A DNA stretch of 64,000 nt from Sulfuricaulis sp040901545 (GTDB lineage Bacteria; Pseudomonadota; Gammaproteobacteria; Acidiferrobacterales; Sulfurifustaceae). A program made the translations under genes and the position numbers. How positions within the stretch are numbered: the first letter of the stretch is position 1; every line of letters starts with the position of its first letter. A model generated the notes under the pieces. It was not told where the DNA came from and ran no database searches. It saw only the letters and a list, made by a program, of their open reading frames with translations. Of the stretch, positions 17,741 to 25,802 are shown in pieces. The stretch covers positions 62,001 to 126,000 of the forward strand of contig NZ_JBBDYL010000024.1 in assembly GCF_040901545.1 (NCBI RefSeq), in the 5' to 3' direction.

Positions 17741-17767
17741 AGAGCGCCCTATGGCGCCCTTCTTTAT
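17741..17767 (+). terminator. Hairpin terminator or attenuator after pstS
   Basis: AGAGCGCC-CTAT-GGCGCCCT pairs imperfectly into an 8-bp stem and is followed by TCTTTATT. It separates pstS from pstC, which has its own Pho box, so pstS may be made in excess over the membrane subunits. Confidence 0.6.
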
Positions 17768-17808
17768 TGTCTCCGGCAAAATTATTCCGGCATAAAACAG
17801 GCACCGGA

Positions 17809-17826
17809 TTGTCATAAAACTGTCAC
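17809..17826 (+). promoter_or_regulatory. Consensus Pho box ahead of pstC
   Basis: TTGTCATAAAACTGTCAC differs from the classical 18-base E. coli Pho box (CTGTCATAAAACTGTCAC type) only at the first base. It lies 71 bases before the pstC start, giving pstCAB a PhoB-dependent promoter separate from that of pstS. Confidence 0.9.
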
Positions 17827-17897
17827 ACAGAACGCCTACCATGCCTGTCTCGTGATGAGGTACCTGAAAAAGCTAAAACAGAAGTAAAATCAAAGAG

Positions 17898-18809
17898 ATG
17901 ACTCCTCAACCGTCCCGCTTTGCTTACCAAACCCGGCGTCATCTGCCGGAGCGGATCATTCAGGGGCTGCTGTTCCTGGCGGCGTTCACCGCCGTCGCCG
18001 TGACCATCGCTATCATGGTCATCCTGGTGTACGAATCGCTTGGATTCTTCGCCCATGTCTCGTTGTGGGAGTTCCTGACCGACACGCAATGGACGCCGCT
18101 CTTCTCCGACAAGCATTTCGGCATCCTGCCGCTCGTGTCCGGCACCCTGCTCACCAGCGCCGTGGCCCTGGCGGTCGCGGTCCCGCTCGGCACCGTCATT
18201 GCCATCTACCTGTCGGAGTTCGCCTCGCACCGGGTGCGCGAGGTGGTCAAACCGTTTCTCGAGCTGCTGAGCGGCGTGCCCACGATCGTGTACGGCTATT
18301 TCGCGCTGCTGTTCATCACGCCGCTGTTGCAGATAATCATTCCCGATCTTCCCGGCTTTAACATGCTCTCGGCCGGCCTCGTAATGGGCATCATGATCAT
18401 CCCCTACGTCGCCTCGGTGAGCGAGGACGCCATGCGCGCGGTGCCGATGCACATCCGCGAAGGTTCGTACGCCATGGGGGCGACGCGCTTTCAGACCGCG
18501 CTGCGCGTGGTCACGCCGGCGGCCGCCTCCGGCATCGTGGCGGCCTACATCCTCGGCATCTCGCGCGCGGTGGGCGAAACCATGGTGGTGGCCATCGCCG
18601 CCGGCACCCAGCCGAACCTGACCTGGAACCCGCTCGAGGGCGCGGCCACTATCAGCGCCTACATCGTCCAGGTGAGCCTCGGCGACCTGCCGCACGGCAG
18701 TCTCGAATACCAGACCATCTTCGCCGCCGGTCTGGTGCTGCTGCTCATGACCTTGTTCTTCAATGTCATCGGCCATCTGATGCGCCGGCGCTTCCGCGAG
18801 GCTTACTAA
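17898..18809 (+). CDS. pstC: PstC, phosphate ABC transporter permease
   Basis: 303 residues with six membrane segments and the binding-protein-dependent permease loop EDAMRAVPMHIREGSYAMGATRFQT (EAA-type motif; here EDAMRAVP then GSYAMGATRFQT). The first periplasmic loop is short. It pairs with PstA to form the Pi channel. pstA starts at the base after its stop codon, so they are coupled. Confidence 0.95.
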   Translation: MTPQPSRFAYQTRRHLPERIIQGLLFLAAFTAVAVTIAIMVILVYESLGFFAHVSLWEFLTDTQWTPLFSDKHFGILPLVSGTLLTSAVALAVAVPLGTVIAIYLSEFASHRVREVVKPFLELLSGVPTIVYGYFALLFITPLLQIIIPDLPGFNMLSAGLVMGIMIIPYVASVSEDAMRAVPMHIREGSYAMGATRFQTALRVVTPAAASGIVAAYILGISRAVGETMVVAIAAGTQPNLTWNPLEGAATISAYIVQVSLGDLPHGSLEYQTIFAAGLVLLLMTLFFNVIGHLMRRRFREAY

Positions 18810-19748
18810 ATGTCCGACCTGTCCGATACCGCCAACAAGGTAGCCTCCATCCGCGCCATGATCGCCCGGCACAAGCGCTGGGACGTCATCTTTTCCATGA
18901 TCGGTTTGGCCGCGATGCTGCTGGGCGTGATCACGCTGCTGGCGCTGTTCCTGGACCTGGTGCTGGACGGCTACGGCCGGCTGAATTACGATTTCTTTAC
19001 CTCATTCCCCTCGCGCCATGCCGGCCAGGCCGGCATCCTCTCGGCCTGGGTCGGCACCACGCTGGTGATGCTGGTGACCGCGTTCGCCGGCGTGCCGCTC
19101 GGCGTCGCCGCCGGCGTCTACCTCGAGGAATACGCGCCGCGCAACTGGATGACCGATCTGATCGAGATCAACGTCACCAACCTCGCCGGCGTGCCGTCGA
19201 TCGTCTACGGTCTGCTGGCGCTCGGCCTGTTCGTGTACCAACTCGACCTGGGCCAGAGCATTCTCGCCGCCGGGCTCACGCTGGCGCTGCTCATCCTGCC
19301 GGTGGTGATCGTGGCCACGCGCGAGGCGATCCGTGCCGTGCCGGGTGCGATTCGCGAGGCCGCCTACGCCGTCGGCGCCACCAAGTTGCAGACGGTGGCG
19401 CACCACGTGCTGCCTTACTCGACCGCGGGCATCCTCACGGGCATGATCATCGGCATGGCGCGCGCCATCGGCGAGACCGCCCCGATCATCACCATCGGCG
19501 CGCTCACCTTCATCGCCTTCCTGCCGCCGTCGCCGGTGACGACCGCGCCGCCGTTCGTGTCGTTCGACTGGCTGTTCGCGCCGTTCACGGTGCTGCCGAT
19601 CCAGATGTTCTCCTGGCTGTCGCGTCCGCAAGCAGCGTTCCTGGAGAACGCCGCCGCCGCCGGGGTGGTAATCATCGTGATGACGCTGGCCATGAACGCC
19701 GTCGCGATCTGGCTGCGCTACCGCTACCGCAAACGCATCAAATGGTAA
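18810..19748 (+). CDS. pstA: PstA, phosphate ABC transporter permease
   Basis: 312 residues with six membrane segments and the EAA-type loop EAIRAVPGAIREAAYAVGAT. An extra loop before the last segment (SPVTTAPPFVSFDWLFAPFT) is periplasmic. Second permease of the Pst complex, immediately after pstC, and 14 bases before the preferred pstB start. Confidence 0.95.
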   Translation: MSDLSDTANKVASIRAMIARHKRWDVIFSMIGLAAMLLGVITLLALFLDLVLDGYGRLNYDFFTSFPSRHAGQAGILSAWVGTTLVMLVTAFAGVPLGVAAGVYLEEYAPRNWMTDLIEINVTNLAGVPSIVYGLLALGLFVYQLDLGQSILAAGLTLALLILPVVIVATREAIRAVPGAIREAAYAVGATKLQTVAHHVLPYSTAGILTGMIIGMARAIGETAPIITIGALTFIAFLPPSPVTTAPPFVSFDWLFAPFTVLPIQMFSWLSRPQAAFLENAAAAGVVIIVMTLAMNAVAIWLRYRYRKRIKW

Positions 19749-19762
19749 ATCAGGGGGAACCC

Positions 19763-20647
19763 ATGAATCCCGAAGTCCAGTTTGCTGTCCGTAAGGCCGT
19801 GCCGACCTATAATGGAGCCATGAGTCCGCCCTCCAAACCGGGTACCACGGCGTCCGATACTTCGTCCCGGACCGCCTCCCGCCCCCTCATCAAGGCGCTG
19901 GCGAAGGACCTCAACTTCTATTACGGCGGCACGGTCCAGGCACTCAAGAATATCAACCTGGAGCTGGCCGAAAAGCAGGTAACGGCGTTGATCGGCCCCT
20001 CGGGCTGCGGTAAGTCCACGTTCCTGCGCTGCTTCAACCGCATGCACGACCTCTACCCCGGTAACCGCTACGAGGGCGAAATCCTGATCCATCCGGACAA
20101 CGTCAACATCCTGGCCAGGAACGTCGACCCGATTGAGGTGCGCATGCGCATCTCGATGGTGTTCCAGAAGCCGAACCCGTTCCCCAAATCCATCTACGAG
20201 AATGTCGCCTATGGCCTGCGCGTGCGTGACGTCAAGCGACGCAGCCTGCTGGATGACAAGGTCGAGGAAGCGCTGCGCAGCGCGGCCCTGTGGGACGAGG
20301 CCAAGGACCGCCTCCACGACCTCGCCTTCAACCTCTCGGGCGGCCAGCAGCAGCGTCTGTGCATCGCCCGCGCGCTCGCGACCGACCCGGAGATCCTGCT
20401 GTTTGACGAGCCGACCTCGGCGCTGGATCCCATCGCGACGGCGTCAATTGAAGAACTCATCACCGAGCTCAAGAAAAAACTCACAATCCTGATCGTGACG
20501 CATAACATGCAACAGGCGGCCCGGGTTTCGGATTACACTGCTTTCATGCATCTGGGCGAGCTGGTGGAGTTCGGGGATACCGATTCCATCTTTACCAACC
20601 CCACCCAGAAACGCACCGAAGACTATATCACCGGGCGTTATGGCTGA
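19763..20647 (+). CDS. pstB: PstB, phosphate ABC transporter ATPase
   Basis: 294 residues from the ATG at 19763, which has GGGGG 7 bases upstream; other in-frame starts are 19742 (inside pstA) and 19820. After a Ser/Thr-rich N-terminal extension of about 40 residues come Walker A (GPSGCGKST), the Q loop (MVFQKPNPFPKS, typical of PstB), the signature LSGGQQQRL and Walker B (EILLFDEPTSALDP). It drives Pi import and takes part in signalling to PhoR through PhoU. The extension is longer than in E. coli PstB. Confidence 0.95.
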   Translation: MNPEVQFAVRKAVPTYNGAMSPPSKPGTTASDTSSRTASRPLIKALAKDLNFYYGGTVQALKNINLELAEKQVTALIGPSGCGKSTFLRCFNRMHDLYPGNRYEGEILIHPDNVNILARNVDPIEVRMRISMVFQKPNPFPKSIYENVAYGLRVRDVKRRSLLDDKVEEALRSAALWDEAKDRLHDLAFNLSGGQQQRLCIARALATDPEILLFDEPTSALDPIATASIEELITELKKKLTILIVTHNMQQAARVSDYTAFMHLGELVEFGDTDSIFTNPTQKRTEDYITGRYG

Positions 20648-20675
20648 AGCCCGGAAGAGGGTGAGCCGGGTTATT

Positions 20676-20881
20676 CGTGAATGCACTTAACGTGCATTCA
20701 CGCAGGCGAACGCCCGGCCTGGGGCGAGACAGAAACAGAGAAAGGTCCGGTGGACCTTTCTCCCGGCGAGCGGGTTCGCCAGGGATGGCGAACCCCGGCC
20801 TTTCCGCGCGGAGCGGGATGCGAAGCGAGGAAAGGCCGGGCTGGGGCCCAACGAAGTCAACAAGGCAACGCCAAGGACGGC
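20676..20881. repeat. Dispersed structured repeat, copy A (between pstB and phoU)
   Basis: This gene-free stretch holds four successive hairpins: CGTGAATGCAC-TTAA-GTGCATTCACG style (20676-20702), AAAGGTCC-GGT-GGACCTTT (about 20739-20757), GGGTTCGCCA-GGGA-TGGCGAACCC (about 20769-20795) and a longer one closing with GGCCTTTCC / GGAAAGGCC (about 20797-20848). It shares the unpaired blocks ACTTAACGTG, GAACGCC, GGGCGAG, AGCGGGATGCG, CTGGGG, AACGAAG and CCAAGGA with copy B at 25365-25562, while the stem sequences differ. See the repeat finding. Confidence 0.85.
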
Positions 20882-20905
20882 TAGCAAGAAATTACGGAGA
20901 GCACC

Positions 20906-21625
20906 ATGGAACCTATACATACCCATATTTCACACCAATACAATGTTGAGCTTGAGGAAATCCGCTCGCACGTATTGCAGATGGGTGGCCTGGTGGAACA
21001 GCAGATCGAGCAGGCCATGATCGCCCTGGTCAAGGGCGACGTCGCCCTCGGCGAGGCCGTCATCATGAACGACACCAAGGTCAATAAGCTGGAAGTCACC
21101 ATCGACGAGGAATGCAACCAGATCATCGCCCGGCGCCAACCGGCGGCGAGCGACCTGCGCCTGGTGGTGGCCGTGATCAAGACCATCACCGATCTCGAGC
21201 GCATCGGCGACGAGGCCGAGAAAATCGCGCGCATGGCGGTGCGGCTGGCGGGCGAGGAACGACCAAAGAACAATTATGCCGAGATCCAGGTGCTGGGCCA
21301 GCACGTTCGCCAGATGGTGCATGACGCCCTCGACGCCTTTGCGCGCGTGGACGTCGAGTCGGCGCTGCTGACGGCGCGCGAGGACCGCAAAGCAGACCAA
21401 GAATACGAAGGCGCCATACGCCAGCTGATTACCTACATGATGGAAGACCCGCGCACCATTTCCCGTGTGCTGAACGTGATCTGGGCGGCGCGGGCGCTCG
21501 AACGCATAGGCGATCACGCGCGCAATATCTGCGAGTACATCATTTACTTCGTCAAAGGCAAGGATATCCGCCACACGAGCCTCGACCAGGTGGCGCAGGA
21601 AATCCTGGGTAAAGAGTCCTCCTGA
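20906..21625 (+). CDS. phoU: PhoU, phosphate signalling protein
   Basis: 239 residues, all helical, with the two PhoU repeats and their metal-binding E/D-rich motifs (LVVAVIKTITDLERIGDEAE and NVIWAARALERIGDHARN). GGAG at 20897 precedes the start. It links Pst to PhoR and holds PhoB inactive when Pi is plentiful. It is separated from pstB by the structured repeat, which may reduce read-through or change mRNA stability between the two genes. Confidence 0.95.
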   Translation: MEPIHTHISHQYNVELEEIRSHVLQMGGLVEQQIEQAMIALVKGDVALGEAVIMNDTKVNKLEVTIDEECNQIIARRQPAASDLRLVVAVIKTITDLERIGDEAEKIARMAVRLAGEERPKNNYAEIQVLGQHVRQMVHDALDAFARVDVESALLTAREDRKADQEYEGAIRQLITYMMEDPRTISRVLNVIWAARALERIGDHARNICEYIIYFVKGKDIRHTSLDQVAQEILGKESS

Positions 21626-21754
21626 CGATTATCGTGTTTGATTTTTGTAATCCCGTCCCCATCTTGCTGACAAGGCAATCGCATCGATCTACCGGCTGAA
21701 ATCCTGTCAAACTCAATGAAACTGGGCATGTCTCCAATGCCCGCGGGAGAAAAC

Positions 21755-22135
21755 GTGGCTATTCAAGAAGTAACACAGGAAAATTTTCATCAAGTCGTGA
21801 GTGAAAACAATATGGTTCTCGTGGACTTCTGGGCGCCGTGGTGCGGACCGTGTCGTTCGTTTGCGCCGGTCTACGAAGCGGCCTCGATCAAATTCCCGGA
21901 TGCGATCTTTGCCAAGGTCAATACCGAGGAACAGCAGGAATTGGCGGCCTATTTCCAGATTCGCTCAATTCCGACCCTGATGATTTTTCGCGAAAACATC
22001 CTCATCTTTTCGCAACCCGGTTCGTTGCCCGCCGCCGCGCTCGAACAGATTATCCAAAAGGCCAAGGCCCTGGACATGGATAAAATCCGCCGCGAAATCG
22101 AGCAGGAAAGTGCCGATGCGCAGAAGCGCGGCTGA
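21755..22135 (+). CDS. Thioredoxin-family protein
   Basis: 126 residues from a GTG at 21755 (VAIQEVTQENF), chosen because GGGAGA stands 4-9 bases upstream and because related thioredoxins start here; an ATG at 21716 would add 13 residues of no family likeness. The active site is FWAPWCGPCRSFAP and the cis-proline is in IRSIPTLMIF. A helical C-terminal tail of about 20 residues (MDKIRREIEQESADAQKRG) extends beyond E. coli TrxA. A cytoplasmic disulfide reductase that could serve ArsC among others; substrates are not shown. Confidence 0.88.
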   Translation: MAIQEVTQENFHQVVSENNMVLVDFWAPWCGPCRSFAPVYEAASIKFPDAIFAKVNTEEQQELAAYFQIRSIPTLMIFRENILIFSQPGSLPAAALEQIIQKAKALDMDKIRREIEQESADAQKRG

Positions 22136-22197
22136 TAAACTCTGTCTCCGGATTCGGCGAATCCCCTCCCGGCTATAATTCGCTTGGTAAATCAATC

Positions 22198-23073
22198 ATG
22201 ACCATCCGTGATTCGCTACAACGATTCATTTTCGAGCACGCGCCGATACGCGGGGAGATCGTGCATCTCGACGCCACCTGGCGCGCCGTGCTCGAGCGGC
22301 GCGAATATCCGCCCCGCGTGCGCGACGTGCTGGGTGAACTCATGGCCGCCGCCGCGCTGCTTACCTCCACGATCAAATTCGACGGCCGGCTCATCATGCA
22401 GGTGCAGGGCAGCGGTCCGGTCAGCCTGCTGGTGGTCGAGTGCACCAGCGACCGCACCATGCGCGCCATTGCGCAGTGGGATGGCGAGGTGCCGGACGCG
22501 CCGCTTTCCGAACTTGTCGGAGACGGCCGTCTAGCCGTGACCATTGATCCGTTGAAAGGCAGGGAACTTTACCAGGCAATCGTGGAACTTGAGGGACTGT
22601 CCGTGGCCGAGGCGTTTGAAAACTATTTCGCCCGGTCCGAGCAGCTTGCCACGCGCCTGTGGCTCGCCTCTGACACCCGACAGGCAGCGGGCATGCTCCT
22701 GCAACGCCTGCCGGACAGCCCGTTGTCGGACGATGAGGCCTGGATTCGCGCCGTGCACCTTGGCTCCACCATCACGCGGGAGGAACTGCTCGCGCTTCCG
22801 GTAGCCGAAATTATTCATCGCCTCTATCATGAAGAGGATATCCGGCTGTTTTCACGGATGCCGGTCAGTTTCCGCTGTTCCTGCTCGCGCCGACGGGTTG
22901 AAACCGTGCTGCGCATGCTCGGGCGCGACGAGGTACATTCGATTCTCGCAGAACAGGGATCAATCCGCGTGGACTGCGAATTCTGCGGCGATTCTTATGA
23001 ATTCGACCGGATTGACGCGGAACAGCTGCTTACCGGCGTTCACGGTACCCCTGCGACAACCACACGCCACTGA
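22198..23073 (+). CDS. hslO: Hsp33, redox-regulated holdase chaperone
   Basis: 291 residues. The C-terminal zinc switch is CSCSRRRVETVL (CxC) followed by CEFCG (CxxC), the four cysteines that hold zinc when reduced and open on oxidation. The N-terminal domain begins with SLQRFIFEHAPIRGEIVHLD, typical of HslO. Under oxidative and heat stress it holds unfolding proteins. A TATAAT (22174-22179) lies 18 bases before the start. Confidence 0.95.
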   Translation: MTIRDSLQRFIFEHAPIRGEIVHLDATWRAVLERREYPPRVRDVLGELMAAAALLTSTIKFDGRLIMQVQGSGPVSLLVVECTSDRTMRAIAQWDGEVPDAPLSELVGDGRLAVTIDPLKGRELYQAIVELEGLSVAEAFENYFARSEQLATRLWLASDTRQAAGMLLQRLPDSPLSDDEAWIRAVHLGSTITREELLALPVAEIIHRLYHEEDIRLFSRMPVSFRCSCSRRRVETVLRMLGRDEVHSILAEQGSIRVDCEFCGDSYEFDRIDAEQLLTGVHGTPATTTRH

Positions 23074-23132
23074 TACGCCGGTAAATTAACCCGTAACTGT
23101 GTATAATGCGCGGCCTTTTGGCTAGAGTGAAA

Positions 23133-23352
23133 GAGTGCGCGCGCAAGCGCGCCACGGCTCGCCCCCTTCTCCCCTTGCGGGAGGCGAGATGGAGGTTTCG
23201 CGGATGTTCGGTGGACATCCGCGCCATCGAGCGGGTGCGCAAGGTGTTCGCGCACCCCGGCAGGAACCGATGAGGATGAGGGGGAGAGATGCTGAAACTG
23301 GTTGAACCCCTCACCCCTTGCCCTCTCCCGCAAGGGGAGAGGGGGAGCTGGT
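23133..23352. repeat. Composite structured repeat between hslO and typA (copy C)
   Basis: No gene is seen from 23074 to 23370. The segment starts with GAGTGCGCGC, then CGGCTCGC and CTTCTCCCCTTGCGGGAG, which recur at 36291-36340 after hppA. Within it are two hairpins like those of copy A: CGCGGATGT-TCGGT-ACATCCGCG (with a GGACAT offset, about 23200-23224) and GCGGGTGCGC / GCGCACCCCGG (about 23231-23260). It ends with CCTCTCCCGCAAGGGGAGAGG, an inverted version of the opening hairpin. A TATAAT at 23102-23107 may be the typA promoter. Confidence 0.75.
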
Positions 23353-23370
23353 AAAAATCTTTTATCTTTT

Positions 23371-25191
23371 ATGATCCAGAAATTGCGCAACATCGCCATC
23401 ATCGCCCATGTCGATCATGGCAAGACCACGCTCGTGGACAAGCTGTTGACTCAGTCCGGCACCTTCGCCGCGCACCAGACCGTGGGCACGCGCATCATGG
23501 ATTCGAACGTCCTGGAAAAGGAACGCGGCATCACGATCCTGGCGAAAAACACCGCGATCCGCTGGAACGACTACCGCATCAATATCGTCGACACGCCAGG
23601 ACACGCCGACTTTGGCGGCGAGGTCGAGCGCGTGCTGTCGATGGTGGACTCGGTGCTGCTGCTGGTGGACGCCGTCGACGGGCCGATGCCGCAGACGCGC
23701 TTCGTCACACGCAAGGCTTTCGCCCAGGGCCTGAAGCCCATTGTCGTCATCAACAAGATCGATCGTCCCGGCGCGCGCCCGAACTGGGTGCTGGACCAGA
23801 CTTTTGATCTGTTCGACAAGCTCGGCGCGACCGAAGAACAGCTCGATTTCCCGGTGGTATACACCTCGGCGCTGAACGGCTACGCCGGACTCACGCCGGA
23901 CGTGAGCGAAGGCGACATGACACCGCTGTTCGAGACCATCATCAAACACGTCGCGCCCCCGAAGGTCGACCCCGAGGGCCTGTTCCAGATGCAGGTCTCG
24001 AGCATCGCCTATTCGAGCTACGTCGGCGCCATCGCCATCGGCCGCATCACCCGCGGCAAGGTGAAACCCAATCAACCAGTCGTGATCATCGACCACGACG
24101 GCAAAACCCGCAATGGGAAAGTACTGCAAGTGCTCGGCTTCATGGGACTGGACCGCACCGAAGTGCCCGAGGCCATGGCCGGCGATATCATCGCCATCAC
24201 CGGCATTGACGGCCCGCGCATCTCCGATACCTTGTGCGACCCGAACAATGTCGAGATCCTGCCGCCGCTGTCGGTGGACGAGCCCACCGTCACCATGACC
24301 TTCGAGGTCAATAACTCCCCGTTCGCGGGACAAGATGGCAAATACGTCACCAGCCGCCAGATCCACGAGCGGCTCGAACGCGAGCTGATCCATAACGTCG
24401 CGCTGCGTGTGGAAGACACCGAAAGTCCCGACAAATTCCGCGTCTCCGGACGCGGCGAGCTGCACCTCGGCATCCTCCTCGAAAACATGCGGCGCGAAGG
24501 CTATGAGCTGGGCGTGTCGCGCCCGCAGGTCATCACCAAGCAAGTGAACCGCGAGACCCACGAGCCGTATGAACAGCTCACCGTGGACATCGAAACCCGG
24601 CATCAGGGCGCGGTCATGGAGCTGCTCGGCCAGCGCAAGGGCGATTTGCTCAACATGGAACCGGACGGCAAGGGCCGCGTGCGCCTCGAATACATGATTC
24701 CGGCACGCGGGCTTATCGGCTTTCAGACCGATTTCCTCACCGCCACCGCCGGCAGCGGCTTGATCTATCACGTGTTCGATCACTACGGCCCCGAGAAGAA
24801 AGGCGTGGTCGGCGGACGCATCAATGGCGTGCTGGTCTCGAACGGCGCCGGCGTGAGCGTCGCGTATGCACTGTTCAATCTGCAGGAACGCGGGCGCATG
24901 TTCATTGGCCCGGGCGAGGCATTGTACGAAGGGATGATCATCGGCATTCATTCGCGCGACAACGATCTGGTGGTGAATGCCATGAAGGGCAAACAGCTCA
25001 CCAACTTTCGTGCCGCCGGCTCGGATGAGAACGTTATCCTCGTGCCCCCGATCGAACTCACCCTCGAACGTGCCATCGAATTTATCGATGACGACGAGCT
25101 GGTGGAGATAACCCCCAACCACCTGCGCCTGCGCAAGAGGTTTTTGAAAGAGACGGACCGCAAACGAGCGGATCGGTTAGCGACGGGTTAA
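23371..25191 (+). CDS. typA: TypA/BipA ribosome-associated GTPase
   Basis: 606 residues, starting at MIQKLRNIAIIAHVDHGKTT; the upstream open frame from 23302 is repeat sequence. G1 is AHVDHGKT, G2 RGITI, G3 DTPGHADFGGE, G4 NKIDR, G5 SALNG. Domains II, III, V and the TypA-specific C-terminal region follow. It assists 50S assembly and growth under cold or other stress. No clear ribosome-binding site precedes the ATG (TTTTATCTTTT). Confidence 0.97.
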   Translation: MIQKLRNIAIIAHVDHGKTTLVDKLLTQSGTFAAHQTVGTRIMDSNVLEKERGITILAKNTAIRWNDYRINIVDTPGHADFGGEVERVLSMVDSVLLLVDAVDGPMPQTRFVTRKAFAQGLKPIVVINKIDRPGARPNWVLDQTFDLFDKLGATEEQLDFPVVYTSALNGYAGLTPDVSEGDMTPLFETIIKHVAPPKVDPEGLFQMQVSSIAYSSYVGAIAIGRITRGKVKPNQPVVIIDHDGKTRNGKVLQVLGFMGLDRTEVPEAMAGDIIAITGIDGPRISDTLCDPNNVEILPPLSVDEPTVTMTFEVNNSPFAGQDGKYVTSRQIHERLERELIHNVALRVEDTESPDKFRVSGRGELHLGILLENMRREGYELGVSRPQVITKQVNRETHEPYEQLTVDIETRHQGAVMELLGQRKGDLLNMEPDGKGRVRLEYMIPARGLIGFQTDFLTATAGSGLIYHVFDHYGPEKKGVVGGRINGVLVSNGAGVSVAYALFNLQERGRMFIGPGEALYEGMIIGIHSRDNDLVVNAMKGKQLTNFRAAGSDENVILVPPIELTLERAIEFIDDDELVEITPNHLRLRKRFLKETDRKRADRLATG

Positions 25192-25229
25192 ATTGTGAAA
25201 ACGCTTCCTCAAGGGTGAAGCGGGGTTTT

Positions 25230-25354
25230 GATACGCGCCATCCATGGCGCGTACCCTTGCAGGGCGCGCTAAACCGCGTTCAATTTGCATCCTTGGCTCC
25301 GCAAACGGCGCATCCCTGCGCCGCTTCTCGCTCCCGGCGGAATTGGGGGGGGGG
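25230..25354. repeat. Inverted partial repeat copy on the left of the assembly gap
   Basis: Read on the minus strand this stretch shows AGCGG, GGGATGCG and GCCAAGGATGC in the same order as the right part of copy B, so it looks like a diverged copy in opposite orientation. It includes the palindrome TACGCGCCATCCATGGCGCGTA written in parts as TACGCGCCAT and ATGGCGCGTA. It ends in a run of ten G next to the gap. Confidence 0.55.
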
Positions 25355-25364
25355 NNNNNNNNNN
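25355..25364. other. Assembly gap (10 N)
   Basis: Ten N characters follow a run of ten G, between two inverted copies of the structured repeat. The gap probably reflects assembly failure at an inverted repeat, so its true length is unknown. Confidence 0.98.
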
Positions 25365-25562
25365 CACTTAACGTGTGTACGCGCCGCTGAACGCCAGGCC
25401 ACGGGCGAGGCGGGGATTTCGCAAAAGCCCACTGGGCTTTTGCGCCGCCGAACGGGCAGGCCACGGACGGCCTGCCCCGGACCGGCAAGCGAAGCGGGAT
25501 GCGTAGCGCAGCCGGGCCTGGCTGGGGATTAACGAAGCAATAACGTCGCGCCAAGGATGGCA
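25365..25562. repeat. Dispersed structured repeat, copy B
   Basis: Starts at the gap with CACTTAACGTG, so the first hairpin arm is lost. Further hairpins are GCAAAAGCCCA-CT-GGGCTTTTGC (about 25431-25452) and GGGCAGGCC-ACGGA-CGGCCTGCCC (about 25455-25480). The linkers match copy A (GAACGCC, GGGCGAG, AGCGGGATGCG, CTGGGG, AACGAAG, CCAAGGATGGC), while the stem sequences differ and still pair. Confidence 0.85.
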
Positions 25563-25802
25563 TGCATCATGCTTGAGTCGGCGGAAATACAAAGTGCCAT
25601 ACCGCAAGCGCGCTGAACGCGCCTGCGGATAAAAGACCTATCGTCGCCGGCCATGATGTTTCCGAAGCTGACAGTTCGGTGCGGGGCGGAATGACTTGTA
25701 AGACGGATTGGCTTCTGAAGACCGCGGCAATCCATGGCGCCTCTTGAGTGTGCTCCTGACCCGGGGTAACGTTCATACACCCTTTTATCGCTGCCACGCT
25801 CC
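25563..25802. other. Intergenic stretch with a possible short minus-strand frame
   Basis: Between the repeat and the CinA-like gene there is a minus-strand frame from a GTG at 25797 to a stop at 25567 (76 codons; an ATG alternative at 25776) with GGAG close upstream and a hydrophobic stretch (ATIGLLSAGAFSALAVWHFVF) near its end. No family is recognised and its start overlaps the promoter side of the next gene. I would not call it a gene without homologues. Confidence 0.25.

Noticed and set aside
23362..25122. 586-codon open frame antisense to typA
   Set aside because: typA is clearly coded on the plus strand; the opposite frame gives no recognisable motif.
20676..25562. CRISPR array
   Set aside because: The repeats are few, far apart, internally palindromic and not separated by spacers of even length.
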